Part shown: positions 58,552 to 64,000 of the stretch, in pieces
Numbering within the stretch: position 1 is the stretch's first letter
How the letters are laid out: each line of letters opens with the position of its first letter
Assembly: GCF_016862175.1 (NCBI RefSeq)
Contig: NZ_BOML01000019.1
Coordinates: forward strand, 372,001 to 436,000
Direction of reading: 5' to 3'
Length of the DNA stretch: 64,000 nt
Source of the DNA: Paractinoplanes durhamensis
GTDB lineage: Bacteria > Actinomycetota > Actinomycetes > Mycobacteriales > Micromonosporaceae
Program-made: the position numbers and the translations under genes
Notes under the pieces: generated by a model
What the model saw: only the letters and a program-made list of their open reading frames with translations
The model's database searches: none
Told to the model about the DNA's origin: nothing

Positions 58552-59562
58552 ATGGGATCGATGGTCAGAGCGGCCGGGCTGCGCGGACTCACCGCGCTGA
58601 TCGACGAGCTCGGCGGCAACGGTGCGGAGCTGCTGAGGCGGCAGGGCATCGACCCGGCCGCCCTGGACACCGACGACGCGGTGATCCGCACGCTCGCCGC
58701 CGGCCGGGCCCTGGAGACCGCGGCGGCCGAGCTCGACTGCCCTGACCTGGGCCTGCGCCTGGCCGCCCGGCAGGGCATCGCCGTCCTCGGCCCGCTCGCC
58801 ATCGCCATCGAGAACTCGGCGACCCTGGGTGAGGCCCTCGACTGCGCGACCCGCTTCCTGTTCGTGCACTCGCCGGCGCTGACCGTCACCCAGGTGCCCG
58901 ACCCGTCCGGCCGGCCCGGCGTGGTCGGCCTGCGCTACGCCAGCACCGAACTCGACCCGCTGCCCCCGCAGATCGCCGACAACGGCCTCGGCCTGCTGCA
59001 CCGGATCATCGTGCTGCTCGGCGGCGGCCGTTACGGCCTGCGATCGGTGCACCTCACGCACCGTCCGCTCGCGCCGGTCGCCCGTTACACCGAGTTCTTC
59101 GGGGCGGACGTGCGCTTCGCGCAGGAGTCGGCGGTGCTGCGGGTGCCGGCCGCCCTCACCCACGCCACCGTGGCCGGCGGCAACCGGGTGCTGCGCGAGG
59201 TCGCCCTCGACTACATGCGCACTCACTTCCCGGCCCCCGAGCAGACCCTCGAGGAGCGGGTGCGGCAGCTGATCACCCAGGCGCTCGGCTCGGCGCCGGC
59301 CGACATCGCCGCGGTCAGCCGCCGGCTGCAGACCCACCCGCGGACCCTTCAGCGCCGTCTGGCGGCGGCGGCCACGACCTTCGACAAAATTCTTGATGAC
59401 GTACGCCGGGACACCGCGCACCGCCTCATCACCACCACGGATCTCCCGTTCACCCAGGTCACCGCGATGGTGGGGCTGACCGAGCAGTCGGCGCTGAGCC
59501 GGGCGGTGCGCCGGTGGTTCGGCACGTCGCCGCGCGAGTTGCGCCGGCAGGCCGGTCACTGA
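58552..59562 (+). CDS. AraC-family regulator (VirS-like) of the monooxygenase operon
   Basis: This 336-residue protein has an N-terminal arabinose-binding-like sensor domain (LRGLTALIDELGGNGAELLRRQGIDPAAL ... GPLAIAIENSATLGEAL) and a C-terminal HTH (AVSRRLQTHPRTLQRRLAAAATTFDKILDDVRRDTAHRLI, then TAMVGLTEQSALSRAVRRWFGTSPRELRR). Its size and layout match VirS/OruR-type regulators. It is divergent from the operon it probably controls. Its 3' end overlaps the DUF4873 gene by 7 bp on the other strand. Confidence 0.9.
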   Translation: MGSMVRAAGLRGLTALIDELGGNGAELLRRQGIDPAALDTDDAVIRTLAAGRALETAAAELDCPDLGLRLAARQGIAVLGPLAIAIENSATLGEALDCATRFLFVHSPALTVTQVPDPSGRPGVVGLRYASTELDPLPPQIADNGLGLLHRIIVLLGGGRYGLRSVHLTHRPLAPVARYTEFFGADVRFAQESAVLRVPAALTHATVAGGNRVLREVALDYMRTHFPAPEQTLEERVRQLITQALGSAPADIAAVSRRLQTHPRTLQRRLAAAATTFDKILDDVRRDTAHRLITTTDLPFTQVTAMVGLTEQSALSRAVRRWFGTSPRELRRQAGH

Positions 59563-59846
59563 AACCACGGCGGGGTCCCGGCGCCGGACAGCCGCACCCC
59601 GCCCCACGGGTCGGGCTCGCTGAGCCGCACCTCCTGCTGCGCCGAGCCGGGAATCGTCAGCAGCCCTTTGCGCAGGCCGCCGGACACCCGCTCGCGCAGC
59701 GACTCGGACGGGCCGGTGCGCCCGGCCCACCGGAAGCGGCCCTCGATCGGCTCGAAGTGCGCCGACACCCGGATCTCGACGGCGACGTCCTCCTCGTCGC
59801 CGATCCGTAGTGTGGCCGGCCCGCGGTACTCCTCCTCAGCGGTCAC
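59556..59846 (-). CDS. DUF4873 protein
   Basis: This 96-residue single-domain beta protein has YRGPATLRIGDEEDVAVEIRVSAHFEPIEGRFRWAGRTG and a C-terminal PWGGVRLSGAGTPPWF, the DUF4873 pattern. DUF4873 is often attached to or beside flavin monooxygenases in actinobacteria, which fits this cluster. GTG start after AAGGAGG. The start lies inside a short upstream frame (59836-59934). Confidence 0.85.
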   Translation of the reverse strand: MTAEEEYRGPATLRIGDEEDVAVEIRVSAHFEPIEGRFRWAGRTGPSESLRERVSGGLRKGLLTIPGSAQQEVRLSEPDPWGGVRLSGAGTPPWFQ

Positions 59847-59934
59847 GCTGATCCTCCTTAGGTATGCCCTTCTGGCCCTCGCCTGCGAGGCCGTCGTCAG
59901 GTGCGGCCGGGTGCCGCTCGGTGCAGGCGGTCAT
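59836..59934 (-). CDS. possible 32-residue translationally coupled peptide gene
   Basis: An ATG overlapping the TetR stop (ATGA) opens a 33-codon frame that ends inside the DUF4873 start region. The peptide begins MTACTERHPAAPDDG and ends PKEDQRDR. Overlap at both ends links TetR, this frame and DUF4873 as one coupled unit. It may be only a translational bridge without a functional product. Confidence 0.4.
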   Translation of the reverse strand: MTACTERHPAAPDDGLAGEGQKGIPKEDQRDR

Positions 59935-60611
59935 ACGAGACCCTCCTCCTGGTAGGCGGCCAGACCGCCCGGAATGTCGGCGGCCTGGCGGATGCCGGCC
60001 ACCCCCGTCCACAGAAACGTGGTCAGGTAGTCGCCGAGGGCTTCCCGGCTGATCGGCTGCTGCTGCCGCAGCCACCAGTCGCCGACCGACTGCACGTAGC
60101 CGACCACCCCGTACGCCCAGGGCAGCGCCGCCCCGGAGTCGAGCCCGCGGGCCCGCAACCGGTCGCCGAAGATCCGGGCCAGCCCGCTCGCGACGGTGTC
60201 GACCACGTCGGCGACCACGTCCCGGCCGCGGGAGATGTCCGGCTGGTGCACCACGAACTGGTAGAGGTTGGTGTCGGCGGCGATGTGCGCGAGGTAGGCG
60301 TCGATGGCCGCGGCGATCACGTCCCGTTCCTCGCGGACCGCGGCCACCGCCGGCACGATCGCGTCGAGCACCATGCCCGCCGCCTCCTGCCCGACCGCCA
60401 GCCACAGCTCGGACTTGTCCGCGAAGTAGCGGTAGAGCACCGGCTTGCTGACCCCGGCCCGGGCGGCGATCGCATCCATCCCGACCTCGGGGCCGAGCTC
60501 GCGGATCGCCTCGATGGCGGCCGCGGTCAGCTCGGCCCGGCGCTGCTCACGATGGCCGGCCCAGCGACCTTTGCGTCCATCGGTATTGACCGGCTCTTGT
60601 TCACGGGGCAT
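59931..60611 (-). CDS. TetR-family repressor
   Basis: This 226-residue protein has a TetR-type N-terminal HTH at about residues 22-68: REQRRAELTAAAIEAIREL, then MDAIAARAGVSKPVLYRYFADKSELW. The C-terminal ligand-binding region has WAYGVVGYVQSVGDWWL. ATG 60611. It diverges from the diiron oxygenase gene over 63 bp containing palindromes, its likely operator. It is cotranscribed with the DUF4873 gene. Confidence 0.9.
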   Translation of the reverse strand: MPREQEPVNTDGRKGRWAGHREQRRAELTAAAIEAIRELGPEVGMDAIAARAGVSKPVLYRYFADKSELWLAVGQEAAGMVLDAIVPAVAAVREERDVIAAAIDAYLAHIAADTNLYQFVVHQPDISRGRDVVADVVDTVASGLARIFGDRLRARGLDSGAALPWAYGVVGYVQSVGDWWLRQQQPISREALGDYLTTFLWTGVAGIRQAADIPGGLAAYQEEGLV

Positions 60612-60622
60612 GTTATTAGGAG

Positions 60623-60642
60623 TAACTGTTACCTCGGGTAAC
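60623..60642. promoter_or_regulatory. TetR-type operator between the repressor and oxygenase genes
   Basis: GTTACC-TCG-GGTAAC (60628-60642) is a perfect 6-bp inverted repeat. An overlapping TAACTGTTA (60623-60631) is a second small palindrome. Together they lie between divergent genes, the normal site for a TetR dimer. Confidence 0.6.
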
Positions 60643-60674
60643 GTCAAGTACATCACACCCGGAGGTCTCTCCCG

Positions 60675-61574
60675 ATGACGACAGTGAGCCCGCCCGACCG
60701 CGATCGCACCGCCGCCCGCCTGCTGCGTTCCTCCGCCGAGCACTCCTACGACCCGGACGTCGAGATCGACTGGGCGGCCCCGCTCGTCGAGGGCCTCTGG
60801 TTCGTCCCGCCCGAGCGGTGCAGCCTCTACGGCACCGAGCTGTGGGACGGCCTGTCCGAACAGCAGCGGATCACCCTCACCCGGCACGAGGTGGCCAGCA
60901 TCGCCGGCCTCGGCGTCTGGTTCGAGACGATCCTGATGCAGCTGCTCATCCGCGGCTACTACAAGCAGGACCCGACCGCCGCGCACGCGCAGTACGCGCT
61001 CACCGAGGTCGCCGACGAGTGCCGGCACTCGGTCATGTTCGGCCGGATGATCGACAAGCTGGGGACCCCGGTCTACCGGCCGACCGGCGTCAACGCCTTC
61101 CTCGGCAAGTGGATCGCGGCCACCGGGTCCGGCCCGCGGATGTTCGCCGCGATCCTGATCTGCGAGGAAATTCTGGACACCCTGCAGCGCGAGGCGATGG
61201 CCCACGAGCAGGTCCAGCCGCTGGTGCGGATGGTGTCGCGGATCCACGTGGTCGAGGAGGCCCGGCACGTCCGCTACGCCCGCGAGGAGCTGGCCCGGCA
61301 GGTGCGCGCGGCCGGTAAGGGACGGCTCGCCTTCGACAAACTGGTGATCGGCCGGGCCGCGTACCTGTGCGGCACCCGCCTGATCCACCCCGGCGTCTAC
61401 CGCTCCGTCGGCATCGATCCCGCCGTCGGGCACAAGGCCGCCATGGCGAATCCGCACTTCCGGGAGACCCTGCGGTGGTCCGGCGAGCGCGTGGTGTCGT
61501 ACCTCAATGATCTTGATCTGGTTGCCGGTCCTGGCCGGCCGTTGTGGCGGCGCTCCGGGTTGCTCGCGGCCTGA
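60675..61574 (+). CDS. AurF-like diiron oxygenase
   Basis: This 299-residue protein is a predicted non-haem diiron monooxygenase. Metal-ligand segments appear in order: HEVASIAGLGVWFE, TEVADECRHSVMF (E-x-x-D-E-x-x-H), ILICEEILDT, and RIHVVEEARHVRYA (E-x-x-H type). This is the AurF p-aminobenzoate N-oxygenase/DUF pattern. The cluster context (Baeyer-Villiger monooxygenase, SDR, DUF4873) suggests lipid or steroid oxidation, not amine oxidation. ATG 60675 with GGAGG upstream. Confidence 0.88.
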   Translation: MTTVSPPDRDRTAARLLRSSAEHSYDPDVEIDWAAPLVEGLWFVPPERCSLYGTELWDGLSEQQRITLTRHEVASIAGLGVWFETILMQLLIRGYYKQDPTAAHAQYALTEVADECRHSVMFGRMIDKLGTPVYRPTGVNAFLGKWIAATGSGPRMFAAILICEEILDTLQREAMAHEQVQPLVRMVSRIHVVEEARHVRYAREELARQVRAAGKGRLAFDKLVIGRAAYLCGTRLIHPGVYRSVGIDPAVGHKAAMANPHFRETLRWSGERVVSYLNDLDLVAGPGRPLWRRSGLLAA

Positions 61575-61714
61575 GTCGCCACTCACACGGATCCGGCTGA
61601 TCGGGGGCTTGACCTCGTACTTGAGGATTTCGGTCCGCCCGATCGGCCGGTGGGCGACCCTCGGCGCGCGTGACAGATTTGCCCGCGATGCACACGCTTT
61701 GCGGGAGGACGGCT

Positions 61715-61921
61715 ATGGACGACGCACTGGCGGCCTACGGCACCGGGCACGCCGACGGAATGGCCGGAAACCACGACGGTGACCGGGCCGGCGACCCGCA
61801 GACCGGCGCCGACTACCTGGTCGGGATCGTCGACGGGCAGATCGCCGCGTTCGAGGACGCGCTCGTCGCCGCCATCCGCAAGGCGATGGACGAGAAGGCC
61901 GGCGATGGACCGGGAGTTTGA
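61715..61921 (+). CDS. small acidic paralogue A
   Basis: This 68-residue protein starts at an ATG 8 nt after GGGAGG. The core GHADGMAGNHDGDRAGDPQTGADYLVGIVDGQIAAFEDAL is shared in pattern with the following protein. It has no signal or membrane segment, many Gly/Asp residues, and unknown function. It overlaps the next gene by 17 bp. The 140-bp gap before it holds no other gene that I can support. Confidence 0.7.
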   Translation: MDDALAAYGTGHADGMAGNHDGDRAGDPQTGADYLVGIVDGQIAAFEDALVAAIRKAMDEKAGDGPGV

Positions 61922-62084
61922 GGAGTACGCGGCCGGTCGCACCGACGGCCTGGCCGCCCACCGCGACGGCGACCGGGCCGGTCATACCGAGTTCGGCCGT
62001 GACTACCGGATCGGCTTCCTCGACGGCCGGCTCGAGGTCTTCCGCATGCTCGCCTCCGTCCGCAAGATCGTCGAGGACGACTGA
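61905..62084 (+). CDS. small acidic paralogue B
   Basis: This 59-residue protein starts inside the end of paralogue A. It repeats the same pattern: GRTDGLAAHRDGDRAGHTEFGRDYRIGFLDGRLEVFRML, with conserved G-x-x-DG-x-A, DGDRAG, DY and G-x-x-DG positions. The two are probably tandem duplicates, possibly forming a heterodimer. The 126 bp after it (62085-62210) hold no gene. Confidence 0.7.
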   Translation: MDREFEEYAAGRTDGLAAHRDGDRAGHTEFGRDYRIGFLDGRLEVFRMLASVRKIVEDD

Positions 62085-62210
62085 TCTTGCTCACAACCCC
62101 GTTTCGCGCGGTTGTGCCATCGCGTTGACTCGCTGGAAACGCCAGAACGACATTGCGGAAACCGGGACTGTTGACTCTGGCGGGATGACACAGCGGACGT
62201 TGGGGAGCGG

Positions 62211-63314
62211 ATGACCGACAGCGGCGTGCTGACCGGCTTCACGGTCGCGGTGACCGCGGAGCGGCGCCGGGACGAGATGGCCGCGCTGCTGCAGCGGCGC
62301 GGAGCCCGGGTGGTCACCGCGTCCGCGATCACCATCGTCCCGCTCGCCGACGACGACGCTCTGCACGCCGCCACCGCCGCCTGCATCGGGCTCGCCCCCG
62401 ACCTGGTCATCGCCACCACCGGTTTCGGCTTCCGCGGCTGGCTCGAAGCGGCCGAGGGCTGGGGCCAGGGCGAGATCCTGCGCGAGGTGCTCGGCCGGGC
62501 CCGGCTCATCGCCCGCGGCCCGAAGCCGTGCGGCGCGATCCGGGCGGCCGGGCTCACCGAGGAGTGGGCGGCCAAGACCGAAGGCTCCGAGGAGGTCCTC
62601 GAACGGCTGCTCGCCGAGGGCATCGCCGGCCTGCGGATCGTGGTGCAGGAGCACGGCGAGCCGCAGACCGAGTTCGTGGCCGCGCTGCGCGCCAACGGCG
62701 CCGCCGTGGTCGAGGTGCCGGTCTACCGCTGGGTGCCGCCGCCGGACACCGCACCGGTGCGGCGGCTGATCGACCAGATCGGCGCCGGGCAGATCGACGC
62801 GGTCACCTTCACCAGCGCGCCCGCGGTCAAGTCGTTCCTGCAGCTGGCCGGCGCGGACGCACCCGGCATGCTCGACCGGTTCCGGACCGGCACCCTCGCC
62901 GCCTGCGTCGGGCCGGTCACCGCCGCCCCGCTCACCGACCGGGACGTGCCGGTGGTGATGCCGGAACGGTTCCGGCTCGGCGCGCTGATCAAGACCGTCG
63001 CCGACGAGTTGCCCCGGCGGTCGCTGAAGCTGCCGGTGGCGGGCGGCACCCTGGAGGTCCGCGGGCACGCCGTCCTCATCGACGGCGAGCCGCGCGCGCT
63101 CGCCCCGGCCGCGATGGCGATCCTGTCTTCGCTCGCCGCCCGGCCCGGCGCGGTCGTGTCGAAGGACCAACTGATCGCGTCGCTGCCCCGCGGCAACGAC
63201 GGGCACGCCGTCGACGTGGCGGTGGCCCGGCTGCGCACCGCGCTCGGCTCCGGCCGGCACATCGAGACCGTCATCAAGCGCGGCTACCGGCTGCGCCTCG
63301 ACGAAGCCGTCTGA
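62211..63314 (+). CDS. HemD-like domain fused to an OmpR-type winged helix (NnaR-like regulator)
   Basis: This 367-residue protein has residues 1-265 resembling uroporphyrinogen-III synthase (TGFTVAVTAERRRDEMAALLQRRGA, IATTGFGFRGWLEAAEG, DAVTFTSAPAVKSFLQ, ACVGPVTAAPL). Residues 275-365 form an OmpR/PhoB-type winged helix (LAPAAMAILSSLAARPGAVVSKDQLIASLP, HAVDVAVARLRTALG, IETVIKRGYRLRL). This fusion is known from actinobacterial nitrate/nitrite regulators (NnaR), where the HemD part may be regulatory. ATG start. Confidence 0.88.
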   Translation: MTDSGVLTGFTVAVTAERRRDEMAALLQRRGARVVTASAITIVPLADDDALHAATAACIGLAPDLVIATTGFGFRGWLEAAEGWGQGEILREVLGRARLIARGPKPCGAIRAAGLTEEWAAKTEGSEEVLERLLAEGIAGLRIVVQEHGEPQTEFVAALRANGAAVVEVPVYRWVPPPDTAPVRRLIDQIGAGQIDAVTFTSAPAVKSFLQLAGADAPGMLDRFRTGTLAACVGPVTAAPLTDRDVPVVMPERFRLGALIKTVADELPRRSLKLPVAGGTLEVRGHAVLIDGEPRALAPAAMAILSSLAARPGAVVSKDQLIASLPRGNDGHAVDVAVARLRTALGSGRHIETVIKRGYRLRLDEAV

Positions 63315-63331
63315 CCCCTGCGGAGGTATCC

Positions 63332-63985
63332 ATGAGGCCCACCCTGCTCGCGGTCGCCCACGGCACCCGTTCGGCCACCGGCCAGAAGCAGATCCGGGAC
63401 CTGGTCGCCGCGGTCGCCCGGCGCCGTCCCGAGTTGGACATCCGGCTCTCCTACGCGGACGTGCAGCAGCCCCGGATCGGCGCGGTCGTGCCGACCGTCC
63501 GGGACGCGGTGGTCGTGCCGCTGCTGCTGTCGGCCGGCTATCACGTACGGGTCGACATCGCGGACGCCGTCGCCGGCACCCGGTTCCCGGTCACCGCGCC
63601 GCTCGGCCCGGACGACGTACTCCTGGACAGCCTCACCCGGCACCTGCCGGACGCCGACGCGGTGGTTCTCGCCGCCGCCGGATCCTCCGATCCGGCCTGG
63701 CGGGCGTCGGTCCAGGCGCTGGCCGGTGAGCTCGGCGCGCACGTCGGGTACGTCTCCGGCAGCGAGCCGACGGTCGCTGCGGTCGTGGCCGGGCTGCGCG
63801 AACAGGGCGCGCGCCGGATCGCGATCGCCGCCTACCTGCTCGCCGAGGGCCTCTTCTACCGCACCCTGCACCGGGCCGGCGCCGACGCGATAACCCCGCC
63901 GCTCGCCCTCGACCCGGCGATCGTCCCGCTGATCGTGCAGCGCTACGAATCCGCACTCCTCACAACCGCCCCGGCGTCCTTGTAG
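63332..63985 (+). CDS. sirohydrochlorin chelatase (CbiX/SirB-like)
   Basis: This 217-residue protein has the N-terminal metal-binding signature LLAVAHGTRSATGQKQIRDL and a second half with AAAGSSDPAWRASVQALAGEL, matching the two-lobed class II chelatases. It inserts Fe(II) or Co(II) into sirohydrochlorin, for example for sirohaem of nitrite and sulphite reductases. It follows the HemD-winged-helix gene by 17 bp with CGGAGG before its ATG, so the two are cotranscribed. Confidence 0.88.
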   Translation: MRPTLLAVAHGTRSATGQKQIRDLVAAVARRRPELDIRLSYADVQQPRIGAVVPTVRDAVVVPLLLSAGYHVRVDIADAVAGTRFPVTAPLGPDDVLLDSLTRHLPDADAVVLAAAGSSDPAWRASVQALAGELGAHVGYVSGSEPTVAAVVAGLREQGARRIAIAAYLLAEGLFYRTLHRAGADAITPPLALDPAIVPLIVQRYESALLTTAPASL

Positions 63986-64000
63986 GGTTTTCCGAACGTT

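Noticed and set aside
1..64000. tRNA, rRNA or IS elements
   Set aside because: I looked for cloverleaf-like stretches, transposase motifs and flanking repeats and found none that I could support.

Overview
The window is very GC-rich, with GTG starts, tight ATGA overlaps and third codon positions that are almost all G or C. Gene content points to a filamentous actinobacterium, most likely Micromonosporaceae (Actinoplanes-like): a garA/merR/gcvH block in the same order as mycobacterial Rv1822-Rv1830, glgC and glgA side by side and divergent, a DUF4331 operon, and many ECF, AraC and PucR-type regulators. I see no rRNA, tRNA, IS transposase, prophage or CRISPR array.

Layout. 1-3 kb: polyol/sugar ABC importer (binding protein cut by the window edge, two permeases, strong terminator). 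3-7 kb: lipoprotein, GDSL esterase with in-frame repeats, several non-coding tandem arrays, FKBP isomerase. 7-10 kb: membrane-anchored LPMO-like protein and a DUF4331 operon. 10-21 kb: AraC regulator, glgC/glgA, FAD oxidoreductase, GHL10-type glycoside hydrolase, SDR with divergent AraC regulator, ABC-F ATPase, PhzF-like protein, rhodanese. 21.2-27.2 kb (minus strand): a four-gene operon that I read as a complete vWA-MoxR-VMAP type conflict system. It encodes a Trypco1 protein, a trypsin-VMAP protein, a MoxR AAA+ ATPase, and a vWA-caspase protein that also carries a C-terminal CvnD-like GTPase domain with a ruined P-loop. This is the most notable system here. 28-31.6 kb: an unrelated-looking second MoxR/vWA pair. 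31.7-38 kb: conserved block (CDP-alcohol phosphatidyltransferase, DUF881, small basic protein, DUF881, gcvH, garA, MerR, bifunctional nuclease, MerR). 38-41.5 kb: methyltransferase, then two divergent citrate synthases, one fused to a DNA-binding domain, sharing an AT-rich palindromic control region. A near copy of that region sits 34 kb away at the end of the GDSL gene. 41.5-48.8 kb: YiaA-like protein, ECF sigma factor with an FtsX-ectodomain membrane partner, hydrolase, PucR-type regulator with 3-hydroxybutyrate dehydrogenase, lipoproteins. 48.9-49.1 kb: 200-bp near-perfect palindrome (MITE-like). 49-54.6 kb: NAD-kinase-like and SPFH genes divergent from an NrtR-type Nudix regulator with two operator-like palindromes, then a large PAS/GAF histidine kinase. 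55-61.6 kb: a lipid/oxidation cluster resembling the mycobacterial mymA locus (AraC, Baeyer-Villiger-type monooxygenase, SDR, hydrolase, DUF4873, TetR, AurF-like diiron oxygenase). 61.7-64 kb: two tiny paralogous proteins, then a HemD-winged-helix fusion and a sirohydrochlorin chelatase, pointing to a nitrite/nitrate-assimilation locus continuing outside.

Functions come from motifs and family knowledge read by eye; no searches were run.
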